NCBI GenBank assembly: GCA_013400155.1
Contig: VXBM01001197.1
Coordinates: forward strand, 92,737 to 156,736
Length of the DNA: 64,000 nt
Direction: 5' to 3'
From: Helopsaltes ochotensis
Lineage: Eukaryota; Chordata; Aves; Passeriformes; Locustellidae
The notes below the pieces were generated by a model. The model had not been told where the DNA came from, searched no databases, and saw nothing but the letters and a program-made list of their open reading frames with translations. Shown here piece by piece: positions 1-30,299 of this stretch. Numbering within the stretch: position 1 is the stretch's first letter; the number at the start of each line of letters is the position of its first letter. The position numbers and the translations under genes are program-made.

Positions 1-529
1 GTGACACCCTGGGCACACACCAGGTCTTTGCCCCATAGTAACAACAGGTATGAATGCTTCAGCCACTTTCCAGCCTCTCCAGTGTCACTGCCAGGAGCTG
101 GTCCCTTGTGCAGTCAGGCCAGGACTGCAGCACAGGTGAGACACCTGCACCTCACTGCTGCCACAAAGGGGCAGGAAAGGCCTTTGGGGAAAAGTGCCAC
201 TGTGTCCATGGCATCAGAAGAAAGGGAGAATTTCTCATATGGAAACCAAAACCAGTGGTGTCTTTCTAGGGAAGAATTACAAGTGATATAAGCACTTCTC
301 CACACTATAAAAGCTGTGTTTAGACACATGAAGTTCCTTTTCTGCCTGTTGCAGGACACCCTTGCCTCTACAGGCCCCTTCACATTGCTACCCTGATAAC
401 CTGATGTGTCATTAAGCCCTGGCATCCTTTGCAGAGAAGTGACAGAGGCAGGGAAGGTACAACAGCCGCAGAGCACGCTCTGAAATCAAACAGTACTTCA
501 TTACAGAGACACAGGAACTGAGTCAGTGA
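1..529. other. 3' flank and 3' UTR of SMARCE1
   Basis: No coding exon is visible here. The minus strand just beyond the SMARCE1 stop must hold the 3' UTR. The only poly(A)-signal-like hexamer close to the stop is a minus-strand AATGAA variant at 497-502, about 30 nt past the stop; no canonical AATAAA was seen in 1-529. Either the variant is used or the true end lies left of the window. Confidence 0.4.
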
Positions 530-14023
<13,494 letters not shown>

Positions 14024-14067
14024 TTTGATAGTCAAATTTTCAGCCACCTGACATTATATTTGTACTT
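14024..14067 (-). other. SMARCE1: SMARCE1 5' UTR part of exon 2
   Basis: Reading the minus strand, a pyrimidine-rich stretch ends in TTGCAG just before 14067, and the sequence then runs to the ATG at 14023-14021. This makes the start codon sit in the second exon, 44 nt after its acceptor, with the CpG-island exon upstream being noncoding. The acceptor is inferred from the splice consensus only. Confidence 0.55.
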
Positions 14068-14589
14068 CTGCAAGACAAAAGAAGATCACGCTAGTAAGTG
14101 TTGTGCCTTTCCCCCCCACCAGATCTTTGAAGCTCTGATTGTTATCGACACCATTGACTACCAAAGTTTGTCAATTTTGGAATACGGACAAAAGAATTTT
14201 CAGAAACCAAAGTGTTATTTCTTTGAAAAATTAATGGACTTTCCAAGGAATCTGGCCTTAAATAGCTGTGCACACAGGTTTAGGTCACCTTCATGTTAAA
14301 GGGTCTAAATAAATATATTTTGTCCATTAAGGAATAAAAAAAGAACATACCCCATTATTTTACACTCACTGTTTCAGAAATCTGATATTAATACATAAAC
14401 GACCAAGTGATGTATTTCCTTTACAGGATACATACAACAACGACCGAACCCGGCAGCTGCGGTCTGACAGGCAAAGGCTTAACCTTTTAGCACCGAACCG
14501 GGGACTGCATCAAACAGCTCTGTAACGAAGGGTATTTTCGGCCTTTCTCTTCAAATAACGCCACGGCGGCTGCAAGCTCCTTCAGAACC

Positions 14590-15265
14590 CCTACTAACGA
14601 CGTGCTCCGGGCTCGCACACGGGGCTGGCTCCGGGAGAACGAGCGGGGCCTGAGCGGGCCCAAGGCGGACACCGGGGGGGTCCCTCGGTCCCACCGCTCC
14701 CTCCCCGGGCCCGAGGGCCCTCCCGAGCCCCGCAGCGCTGCCGGACAGGGGCTGGGGCCCTCCCGAGCCCCCCGGTCAGCCCCGCCGGGCCCCCCGGACT
14801 CACCCGCTCGGTGCGGCCGCGCTCCCTTTGTTCCCACGGGCCGGGGCGGCGGCGCCTGCGTGCTCCGCTCCGCACTTTCGACACGCCGGCCCCGGCCCGC
14901 CGGTGATTCCCCGCTCACTACGGGGGTCTGTTCCCGTTGCCCCGTGCCTCACCGAGCGGCCAGGGCCGTCTTCGCATCCTTCGGGACGGCGGCGACTCCA
15001 AGGGCCGTGGCGAATCTGCGGGATGCAACCCGAACGCCGCGCGAGGGGCGGCCCCGCCCGCCATTAGCGGCACGGAGGCGCTGCACCGCGGGGTGACACC
15101 GGCGCTCCCGAGGCTCCCCAGACCCGCAGTGCCCGGCACCGCGCTCGTCCCCTTGCCCCGCGCCGGGCACCCCGAGACGGTGCCCCGGATGGTGGCTGCC
15201 GGTGGCGAATCTGCGGTGCAGAACGGGCGCGCAGGGAGCCCCTGCGGACGCCTCATCGCCGCTGG
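14590..15265 (-). promoter_or_regulatory. SMARCE1: CpG-island promoter and noncoding first exon of SMARCE1
   Basis: A sharp GC- and CpG-rich block in otherwise AT-rich surroundings, lying directly upstream of the first SMARCE1 coding exon. A good minus-strand donor (GCGG then GTGAGTCC) at 14804/14803 fits the end of a noncoding exon 1, with transcription starting somewhere around 14.82-14.95 kb. There is no TATA box, as expected of a housekeeping CpG-island promoter. Long open frames on both strands here (for example plus 14602-15096) are products of high GC. The exact start site cannot be read from sequence. Confidence 0.7.
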
Positions 15266-15272
15266 GCTTTTA

Positions 15273-15500
15273 GTGCCTTTTCCCCCTCACGGGCAGCGCG
15301 CGGCCCTTGAGGAGATTTTGGTGCCTTTTCCCCTCACGGGCAGCGCGCGGCCCTTGAGGAGATTTTGGTGCCTTTTCCCCCTCACGGGCAGCGCGCGGCC
15401 CTTGAGGAGATTTTGATGCCTTTTCCCCTCACGGGCAGCGTGCGGCCCTTGAGGAGATTTTGGTGCCTTTTCCCCTCACGGGCAGCGCGCGGCCCCTGAA
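15273..15500. repeat. GC-rich minisatellite, 47/48-bp unit, about 4.8 copies
   Basis: Unit starts at 15273, 15321, 15368, 15416 and 15463. Each copy reads GTGCCTTTTCCCC(C)TCAC, then GGGCAGCGCGCGGCCC, then TTGAGGAGATTTTG. Unit length alternates 48, 47, 48, 47 because copies 1 and 3 have five C's and copies 2 and 4 have four. This suggests duplication of a dimer. The last copy breaks off after GGCCCCTGAA. It abuts the SMARCE1 CpG island on its upstream side, so it may sit within the extended promoter. Confidence 0.95.
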
Positions 15501-18500
15501 GGGTCCGGGCAGCCGTGAGGCCAGGGGAGAACGCAGCGGGGTCGTGTCCCAGCCCCGATAATATCCCATAAAAGCAGGGCTGGAGTCAGGTGAACCGTCC
15601 CTCAGTGCTGGGGGATCCTGGTCGGTGCACAGTGTGGTGCCGAAATGGCTGTTCGGGATGGCAGCGCTTCTAAAGGCGGTTGAGTGGAGCAGGATGAGCT
15701 CTGAGGGCAGCGGGAAGGTGCCGGTGTGTGGGAGAATGTCCGAGGAAAGGAATGGCGTGAGGGACGGCTGGGAAGGCAGCGAGATGGACCTCGGGTAATA
15801 AATACGATAATATATCGTAATTGTCAACGAAATCAGCCTGACCAACTCAAAACACTGCAGCTGAATCACACAGGATTATAAATTAGCCAGTAGTCTGGGA
15901 GCAGTGGATTTGTCCACAGTTCCTTGCAGAAATCAGCAAAGTTATCGCACACAGGTAAAACCTTCACAAATATCAAACAGGGTGAAGCATGTGGCTCTGA
16001 GGGTGTGAGGAGGATGAAGCGTTCCAGACCTCTGCATTCAGGTTTAAGAGCCTTTTACTCTGCAAGTTATCAGTGACTGAATTAAATATGAAAACTTAGG
16101 CAGTGCAACTTGAAATTGAAAGTTTGACGTTGATGTTTGACGTTGAAATGAAAATTTTGGCATTGAAATGCTCTCACGTGGCCAGTAAGATATATTTCTA
16201 GACGTTCATGAGGAAGAATTTGGGTGGATCTGAAGGAAAACCAAGGGGGATGGTACGTGCCTCACCCAAAAGGATGGTAAAAGGTGAAAACAAGAAAAAC
16301 TAACTGAACATGGGTTGCTGCAAGTTGGGTCCATTTTTCTTGATGCCTACAGTTCCACTGGCTCAGTTTGTTTTCATGTTTAAATAAACTTATTTTTATA
16401 ACAAATAAAGAGACAAGAGCTCTGCCCTCATCGGCTTAGGCTCTGCTGACTGTACCCACAATGGACATTTGTTGGCAGAATAATCTGTGACTTCAATGTG
16501 ATATTAAAGCAAGAGTTGAAAAGATTCCTCAGCCAGCAAAATGCATCACACTAATACGTTCACCAGCTTCACTGGGGCAGGAGAAGGTCAGGAAAAGGTG
16601 AAAAAATACTTGTAAGAGGTGAAAAATAACCTAGTCTCCCCACTGCTTTTGACCAAGTTTCCCCCTACTTTCATACATTCACTTCTATTTATTAATAACA
16701 TGGTTTTGTTGATAGTGGAAATTGCATTTATTGTTAAATTTAAAATTTTATTTTTGAGATATTATTTTAAATTTAACTTTAATTTTTAAATTTGAATTAT
16801 GTAAAATGTATTTATTTTTAAAAGGGAATTGTTTATTATGGTGTTCAAGTATGTTTATGGAAACTCACATTCCATACTAATAGTTCTAAATCATTATATG
16901 TTTTCAAAGCCACCAGTGTATTTCCTACTTTGTTTTTTCCCCCCTTTTTTTTCCCCTTACTGTGCTCTTTGCCTCAATTCCATCTTATGATAGTGAAAGG
17001 TTTTGCCAGCATACACTTTTTAATATCCTGTACAATATATAAGTAGTTTTACTGATTTAATGGAATTGTTTATACTGCATCGTGCTCACCAGGGGGGATG
17101 TAAAATCAAATTCTTACCCAACTGTTTTAATTACCAGCAGTTTCATAAGCCCTGGAATGAGGACAGACATTTACTGGGAAGTAGGTTGAGACAATGAAAC
17201 TCGTTTTTACATCAGCCGTTTGCAGGTGCTGGCTGGCAGAGGCTCAGTTGGTCTGGATTTAATTAGAACCACAGAAATGAAGAATTCTCTGCCATAATAT
17301 TAAGCTTCAGTGTTAATTTTTTTTAAAATTCAGCTTTAAAGGGACCTAAAAATGAGGGTGAGATGTTTGTATTTTGATGCTCATGTGGAGTTTCATACTG
17401 ACAGTTGTGGAAATTCACTACTGAAAAAAAAGAGAGTTCTTTACATTTGAAGAGATGGAATTTGTGAATAATGCAAAGTTAGGTACTTACTGAAAGGGGT
17501 GAAAACTTAATTAAAACCAGAATGCCCACTTGAACCAGGCCCAGACTAGCAGAAGCTACTGAAGTCAGTATCAGGAAGTCACATGTGAAGAAAATAGGCA
17601 GGGTGACTGTATTTACCAGGAAAAAAAGTAAGTTTTGTAGCAGGGGGACACGCACATGTTATGGTAAAGATTCTGAGGGAATTTGTGTCTTTCTAATTGC
17701 AGAGAGGGTCTTAGAAAATGCTTGTTGAAGTGCTAGAGATTTTCCAATCTGCAACTTCTATTTTGCATTTCTCTTTTACTTTTTTCCACTTAAGGAGAAG
17801 ACATTGGCACACACAAAATATGCATGGACAAACTCCCATTTTAATACCTTTTTTTATTGTAGTACTATCATTTACTTTGGTAAGTTCGTATCCCTGTTTA
17901 AAGTGCCTTAAAGCCATTAAAACTTAGTCTAAATTCAAGTATTGAAAAACGTACAGAGTCTAAGCACAAAAAAAAAAAAAGCTGCATAGTGAAAATACTG
18001 GAGCAGGCTGATACATTCAGGATGCCAAGTACTCAAGTGGTAACAACATCAGCTCATGGTTCAGGTTAAGGATAATTAGCGAGTTTGATACAGTACAGAC
18101 AGGACAGGGCAATATTGATGCATTGTTCTTGCCATGAACAAAGGATAGAAGCATAACTTAACTCTGAAAGAATCTGCAGTATCACTTTTGTACACATGCC
18201 ATAAGTAATAAGGCAGGTACTGACACCGAAATCAATCTTTACATGCTGCTGTAATCCAGCAAATATCCTGTGCGTGGGTTTTCCAGACTCGCAGCCCCAG
18301 CAACCCCAGTGTTCCAGTGGGAGCTGTGACATCCATCCTCTTCAGAAGCCTCACAATCATTCTTGTCTTCATACAATCGTGTTTGAGTCTTTGTTTGAAG
18401 TTCGTCCCGTAAGGTTTTAAAGAAGGATGGCTGTTCCTCTGTGCAGGGTTTCTGTTGGGGTTTGTGTTTGCCCACAGCTACTTTGGGTAGGAGTGGGGGG

Positions 18501-19440
18501 TACTTAAGGGGTCTGGTTGAATTGTACTTTGAATTTGTAGCCCTTATTTTGCCCGGTTAATTTGAAGTAGTAACAGTGTTGTACCCTGGCGTAACAGTGA
18601 CTTGGCACATGGACTGGATCAACGGCGTCACTTACCTGTAGTGTTTGTCGGAAGAGGAATTTGTTGAAGATTTTTTTAATGTACATTGTTATAATCAACA
18701 AAATTCATGGAACACCAGCACTCAAATGGTTGATTGACTTCTCCCATTTGAACAATTAGTAATTTCATTTGCCTTCACTAAGAGGCTTATAGTACAGGTG
18801 TGTGAGGACACATAAGAAAATGATTTTTCAGGGGAAATTTCTGCTTCAAAATCAGTTGAACAATATGGCTAAAATTTTACTGGATTGTAACAACGCTTTT
18901 AAAACGGATGTATAAGGATGTAGAGGAAAGACATTTTTGCTCAGTTGTTGCCTGAATAAAAGGAATTTAAAAATACTAGCCACTTTTAAAAGAAAACTTT
19001 TTGTTAATAGTTCATGTATTTTAAGAGCGTTTTTGTATGTAATTTTTTGCTGTTAAAAAGTATTATTTTAAAATATATTTCTAGAAGTATGACAGCTGTG
19101 ATATAAATTATTGCAAGGATTCACCAGTCATTATATGAATGTAATATTGAATAATTAAGAGAAGCAAATAGGCATTTCTCATTTTTGGAAAGAGAAAACA
19201 AGTTCTCTTTTACAAAGGCAGAATATGTCAAACTATAAAGTTCTAGTTTAATCTTTGTAATATTTGGTGAAATTCTACAAAACAATGAGAAAATGAAAGG
19301 GCTGCACCCAGAGTATAAAACCAGTAAAAGTTTGGGTTTCTTGGAATGGGAACCTCTTTGCTCTTCACTTTTTTTTTTTTTTTTTGTATGATTTTATAGT
19401 ATTGATCCAAGTGCTTTTTAAGATGTTGTGGTTGGAGCAG
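15501..19440. other. Intergenic region between SMARCE1 promoter and KRT222
   Basis: No supported gene was found. The stretch holds an AT-rich patch (about 16725-16830, runs of TAAATTT/AAATTTAA), a small direct repeat of GTTTGACGTTGA near 16128-16150, and T- or A-rich tracts. One open frame at 18242-18556 on the minus strand is listed separately. Confidence 0.6.
18239..18556 (-). other. 105-codon open frame downstream of KRT222, status unknown
   Basis: Minus strand, open from just after an in-frame TAA (18559-18557) to a TAA at 18241-18239. The translation has ordinary protein-like composition (for example SFFKTLRDELQTKTQTRLYE and CEASEEDGCHSSHWNTG), but its only methionine is the last residue. 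It cannot be a free-standing ORF and would have to be a spliced 3' exon. I see no convincing acceptor in front of it. It lies about 1 kb past the KRT222 stop and poly(A) signal. It matches no family I recognise and may be chance. Confidence 0.25.
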
Positions 19441-19468
19441 ACAGCAGCTGTGGGAGTCCATCTACAGT

Positions 19469-19474
19469 TTTATT
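19469..19474 (-). terminator. KRT222: Candidate KRT222 poly(A) signal
   Basis: Minus-strand AATAAA, 44 nt after the KRT222 stop codon. It would give a very short 3' UTR. Further signals downstream could be used instead. Confidence 0.5.
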
Positions 19475-19517
19475 TCCAGAGCCTGTTGTGGATGCACTTT
19501 GAGGGAATTGGCTGAGG

Positions 19518-24902
<5,385 letters not shown>

Positions 24903-24908
<6 letters not shown>

Positions 24909-25025
24909 CCTCCTCCTCCTCCTCCTCCCATCCTCCCCGGCTCCCGGCTCCGCTGCCGGCGGCGCGGGGCTGCGGCCGCGGGGCCGTTAAAGAGGCAGCG
25001 GCCCATTTCGGGGAGCGCGGGGGCT
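24903..25025 (-). promoter_or_regulatory. KRT222: GC-rich KRT222 promoter and 5' end
   Basis: GC- and CpG-rich block covering the KRT222 start codon and about 110 bp upstream, with a (CCT)n / (AGG)n tract at about 24908-24935 and several GCGGC runs. No TATA box is seen. This contrasts with the TATA-containing promoters of KRT12 and KRT20 in the same window and suggests broader expression of KRT222. The transcription start cannot be placed. Confidence 0.55.
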
Positions 25026-26514
25026 CAAAGCCCCCTCAGCCCGTCCTGGCAGCAGGTTAACGCAGCAAAAGATAGCATTGAAATAGCTATTCCTTAATTA
25101 TGTGCCGAAACGAATATATCAATGTCTTTATGTTTTTGTTACGCTGTAACTCTGGGGTTTTATAGCCTGGCAAATGTGAGGTAAGAGAGAGAAAGGAAAG
25201 GATGAAGTTGCAGCTGCCCAGCATGAAGTGCTCTGGTAAGAGGACATGGAAGGACAGAGCCTTCCAGCAGCACGGCTGGGTTGCTGGCAGTGCCACTGGC
25301 AGGTGCCTCCACCAGAATTTCCATCCCTGGAGGTATTTGAGGCTCGGTGAGATGGAGCCTCGGGTGTCTGACCTGTACCAGTGTTGAGGAATGTCCCGTT
25401 TCAGAAACGAGTTGGGCTCATGGGCATCCTCCCACACAGGGAGGGAGAGGAACCAGCACTACAGGTGGTGAGTAGTGCTGGTGCAACTGGGCTTTGGCTC
25501 CTCTTCTGCAGAGAGCAAAGTTCTGGTCATTGTACACTTCAGACACATGACTGCAGTCAGGAAAAGGGTCTGGGTTGTCTCTGCTGGTGTTTCCCTACCT
25601 GTGCCAGGTGTTGGTGTGCTCAGTACACACAACATGCAAGGTATGTGGGGTTTTTACCCCTTTCCTGACTGCTCCCAAGAGGTCCAGCACGGCTTGTCTG
25701 GTGTGCTGTGCTTCTTCATTTCCTGCTCGCTGGAGCTCTGTGTGATCCTGATGCTCTTGTCTGCTAAAAGTGGCTCTTACATATTTCATTTTACCTCTTG
25801 CTTAGTTAATTTTTTTTTTCAGTTGTGCACAATATCAGATATGCAGTAAAAAATTTCCTGATTTCAACAGAAATTTAGCAAAGAGAGGAATGCATTTTAG
25901 GCTCTAAATGAGAATATACATCAATGAAATGATAGAACAGGCAATAAACTTTCACAAGACACACATTTTTTAGAAGTCAAAGTCAAAAGGCTTCCCTGTT
26001 CTTGGCTGTGTCTGTTGGCACATGTGAAAAGATCTTGTGTTTGGATTTTATTTTTCTTAGCTGACTGTCTTCCAGTTGACCTGGACTGAGATGGAAAGGT
26101 TTTGTTGTCCACTCTCTTTTCTCCAAATGTCTCAATTATGCTTGTTCTGTGTGGTTCTAAACCCAAAATATTGTCAGTGTTTGTCATCGATGGGATGAGA
26201 ACAGTTACACAACAAAACCATTACGAATCCATCAGACAAACAGAAGGTATTGCACTTGGGATGGTACAAACTAATGCTTTCTTTTTCTTTTTTTTTTTTT
26301 TTCAGGTATAAGGAGAACACAGGGCTATGAGATTCCTAAGGCTAAAGGTAGGTAGGTGTAAGCAATTGCATCTTTCCTAGGACTTATGGAACTTTGAATT
26401 TTAGCTGCTGTCAATGTTCCTATTTTATTGCTGGCTCACCACACAGCTGCAGAGGGTTGTGGAGAATAAAGGGACACTAATACCGTAAAGCTTGTTGAGT
26501 TCTTTTTATTAGGG
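25026..26514. other. Short spacer between KRT222 and KRT12
   Basis: About 1.5 kb with no keratin exon, relic rod motif or other gene that I can support. A long T tract lies at 26286-26303. Mammals carry KRT24-KRT28 and KRT10 in the equivalent interval. Confidence 0.6.
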
Positions 26515-26520
26515 ATGAAA
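26515..26520 (-). terminator. KRT12: Candidate KRT12 poly(A) signal
   Basis: Minus-strand AATAAA about 340 nt past the KRT12 stop; the best canonical signal between KRT12 and KRT222. Confidence 0.45.
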
Positions 26521-26858
26521 ACTGGAAAATGAGGTTAGAACAGCAAAATTATTTTATCTATTGATTACTAAAGATTATAAAAAGGCAAATCTGATTAAAT
26601 GTGTGCTTCATGTTTCTGGTTATTGAACAGAGATTTGATGATATTTTTAAAGAACACAGTGGAAATCATACAGGTAATGCTGATAGAGTGAAGCAGGAAA
26701 TACATTGCATGTCTGCAAGGAATGAAAGTGCCAACTTTGTCTTATCTAAAAGATTCTTAGTACAAAGCCAAATGTTTTATGACTTCATACAAAAGAATAA
26801 AATTATTTAACCATTTTGGCTTGGAGCAAATGGGTCCTTTGCCACATCAGATTGTGCT

Positions 26859-29800
26859 TCATATCTTCTCTTCAACTTCCTTAACGTGGGATGCAACAAC
26901 TTTTCCATCTACTACTTCTTCGACAATTGTCTTGATCTTTCTAGTTTTGGTTGGATCTAAACATCATGAACAAACCAAAAAATATTATCAATGTGTTAAA
27001 AATGATAAACCAAAGCAGCACATGACCAGATACCCCCTTTTCCTTTCCAATTTTCTTCTGATTTTAATGAACTCTATGATGTAGTTAAACAGGAAAACAT
27101 GTATTATTTGATTAGAAACAAAATTTTATTGAACCAAGTTCTACCTTACCTTGAGAAGAGTCCAGTGATTGTGTTTGAGATTTGGACCCTGTCAGGGATG
27201 AGCTTTCAAATGTAACTGCCTGTCCACCACCCCTAAAATGGAATCAGAGACATGCACTATTGCAGGATGTTTGATAGGATCAGGATAAATTCCCTTTTCA
27301 TGGTGTCATTGATAGATTATTTAAATAGTGAGCAGAATGGCTCATTCTCCCCAGTCACAGAGATATTTCTGATCACTGTATGTGCCTTACCGTCGCTTGG
27401 AGAATGTTCCACTTATTTTACCTCTATTTTTCCTGGAAAGGATTTTGCTACAGAAAATAAACCCAAGGAGATATTTAGTGTCAATCAGTTCCTTACACAA
27501 ACTCGCCATCCAGCAGGCGCCGGTAGGTTTCAATCTCCATTTCCAGACGAGTTTTGATGTCTAGGAGCTGTTGGTACTCAGCGTTCTGGCGCTCCATGTC
27601 AGCCCTGACCTGGAAAAGCTGAGACTCCAGGTTCCCAATCTGCATTTGGATTTGTGACAGCTGAGCGCAGTAACCACTTTCCGTTTCCGCTAAAGTGTCT
27701 TCCAGGGATTTTTTCTGTGTAAGGATATTAAATAATCTCTGGTTAAGGAAAAAAAATCTCTTTACAAAACCAACTGAAGTAGTTTAAGGGAGTGAGCACA
27801 GCTGCATTACTTAGAAGGTTTTATTTTCTTTTTGAAAACACCAATTTGAAAACTGTCCCTTGTCACTTCCCTAAATGTGATGTAAAAACTCATCTGTTTT
27901 GTGACATGCTCTTTGCAATCCAGTTAGATATATTACTGCTATTTAGGAACTAAAAGAATATAGGATTTAATCAGAAATAAATGCAAATCCTCAATTCTAT
28001 GGCATAGGATTAGGTCTAAAAAGACTTTTGAAGTTGCCGAATTGGCTCTGAGCAGTCAGCAGCTTCCTAGAACGTACCATGGCGAGCTGAGACTGCAGCT
28101 CTATTTCCAAGCTCTGGAGAGTCCGTTTTAAATCTGTGATCTCGCTCTTTCCTGACTGGAGCTGCTCAGTATGGGTGGAGATTTCCCTTTTCAGCTCCCC
28201 GCTCTGAAATGAAAAGGAAGAATGGGGTGTAATTTTACTGGTCCAAGTATTGAATTCATTTTCCCATGCATTTTGCTGAGTTTGCTCTCTCTGGTTGTTA
28301 CTTTTTCATTGAACCACGCCTCGGCCTCTTTACGGTTTTGCTCAGCAATGACTTCGTATTGTCCCCTCATATCATTCAGAAGCTTGGTCAGGTCAGTCCC
28401 TGGAGCAGCATCCATTTCCACGCTGACTTGGCCAATTTCACTGCTTTGGATGCCCTGAAGCTCCTGGAGAGATTGAAAATAAAGAGAAGGTTCTATTAAT
28501 AAAACATAAAATAGTTCTACCAAAATATATGTAAAGAAATAGATGTGATATAAATTCTGTTTCAACAAGGATCTATCTTTAGCTTGTTTCTCGCACTCTT
28601 TACTTAGCAAACTCAAAAAATAACAGCAAACAGAACCTATAATGAAACTCAGGAATTCCCACTGGCTTAAGCAAGTGGGAGCTTAAATACCATTTGATGT
28701 TTCACAATTTCATGTGTCCTGTTATGAATTCACAAAGGAAAAAAATAACCTCTTCATGATTCTTCTTGAGATAAGCCAGTTCTTCATTCAGGCTTTCAAT
28801 CTGCATCTCCAGATCTGCCCTGGTCATGGTCAGCTCATCCAGGACTCTGCGCAGACCGTTGATGTCGGCCTCCACACTCTGCCGAAGAGCCACTTCATTC
28901 TCATATCTATGCATAAAGGGATTAAATGTTATTTTTTACACGGACAGTGAGGTCAAATGCAAGCTCTTAATCTGTTTTATTTTAGCTTTAACATGAAAAC
29001 TTAATACGCATAATGCATTGTTTAATAATTATTACAAGTATTCTACAAGGGAAGAAATTTTTAATACAAAAGAACTGATTCCTTAAGATATTTGGAGGAG
29101 TTTTTGTAGCATTAAGATATCCTTACTTCAGTCTGAAGTCATCAGCGGCCAGTCTGGCATTATCGACCTGCAGAATGATCCTCGCGTTGTCAATGGTTGC
29201 ATTGATGATCTAGAATAAAAACAGTGTTCAGAGAATGCTACAGCCCAAAGGCTTCATTTCATGGCTTTGTAATGGCTTTAAACTTTCTATTCTACAAGGG
29301 TTTGCAGAACTGCATTCCATCGCTGCCTTCTCCTTTATTCAGATTAGACAAATCACTGTGTGACACAGCTACAGAACTGTTTTAATGTACAGGAAAAATT
29401 CAGCACGTCACCAGTGCAAGGTGACAGAGGTCACTGCAAGTGTCAGTACCAAGGGATAAATGTGCTCTTGGTTTCCGAAAGAAATTGGTGATTTTCATTC
29501 ATACTATTGAGTGAGTTACAATTATTAAGATGCATTAAATACATTGCTTTGCTACCTTGTTTCGAAGATCTTCGATGAGGGGGTAGAATTTACTGTAGTC
29601 GTTCCCAGATCCAGGGGTGGCAGTGCCAGGGCCACTTTTCTCATACCACTCACGGATTTTGCGCTCCAGCTCGGTGTTGGCATCCTCCAGAGATCTCACT
29701 TTGTCCAGATACGCAGCCAGACGGTCATTGAGATTCTGCATTGTCTCTTTTTTTGAGCCAGAAAGAATGCCACCATCGCAAGCAGGAGCAGGGCCAAACC

Positions 29801-30200
29801 CACCTCCAAAACCAGCCCCTAAGCCACCACCAAAGCCACTTCCAAAAGCAGCACCTGAACTGCTGCCAAAACCACTTCCCAAACCTCCCCCGAACCCACT
29901 ACCTAAGCCACTTCCATAGCTACCACCTAAACCACCTCCAAAGCTTCCACCAAAGCCACTGCTTAAGCCGCTCCCAAATCCTGCACCTGAGCTGCCCCCA
30001 AAGCCCCCACCGAAGCCAGAGCTTGAACCCATCAGAGAAGCTGCACCAAACCCTCCACCAGACCCTCCACCAAACCCAAGCCCACTGCCACCAAAGCCTC
30101 CTCCACCACTGGAGCTGGACATCCTCAGAGATCCCCCTCCAAATCCGCTCCGAGAGGAGAACGGCCGGGACCCGCCACTTGTGCGTACGGAAAGGGCCAT
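26859..30200 (-). CDS. KRT12: KRT12, type I keratin
   Basis: Acidic type I keratin that pairs with a type II keratin in cytoplasmic filaments; the mammalian ortholog is corneal. Exons: 30200-29556, 29209-29127, 28906-28750, 28463-28302, 28203-28078, 27714-27497, 27232-27150, 26956-26859; 1572 nt, 523 aa (human about 494). The start [12 protein letters not shown] matches the human MSLSVRTPGLSR start. The head (about 150 aa) is almost all Gly/Ser/Phe loops. The rod opens [20 protein letters not shown] and closes [10 protein letters not shown]. The tail has [19 protein letters not shown], very close to human KRT12, then [15 protein letters not shown]. These head and tail matches decide for KRT12 over KRT10 or KRT24. 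Exon 6 is 218 nt, three fewer than usual, because the best donor (GTAAGG) lies one codon early. A TATA box lies 72 bp upstream of the ATG. Confidence 0.93.
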
Positions 30201-30271
30201 GGTGCTCGAGGTGCTGGATCTGCCCCGTGGAGGATACAACAGAGAGCAGGGCAGAGCAGGAGCAGGGGCAG

Positions 30272-30278
30272 CTTTATA
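30272..30278 (-). promoter_or_regulatory. KRT12: TATA box of KRT12
   Basis: Minus-strand TATAAAG, 72 bp upstream of the KRT12 start codon. With initiation about 30 bp further on, the 5' UTR would be roughly 40 nt, which is usual for type I keratins. Confidence 0.75.
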
Positions 30279-30299
30279 CGGGGACAGCAGTGGGTGTTT

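Noticed and set aside
14602..15096. Long plus-strand open frame (164 codons) and minus-strand partners
   Set aside because: It lies in the CpG island, where stop codons are rare by composition. The product is Pro/Arg/Ala-rich low complexity with no recognisable domain.
25475..25849. Plus-strand 124-codon open frame in the KRT222-KRT12 spacer
   Set aside because: Cysteine- and serine-rich product without domain, no promoter, splice or family evidence; within the length expected by chance.
26859..30200. KRT10 or KRT24 as the identity of this gene
   Set aside because: The glycine head and rod fit all three, but the MALSVRTSG start and the SKSQ...QSLDSSQDPTKTRK tail match KRT12, and it sits directly before KRT20 as KRT12 does in mammals. 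KRT10 would have a glycine-rich tail.
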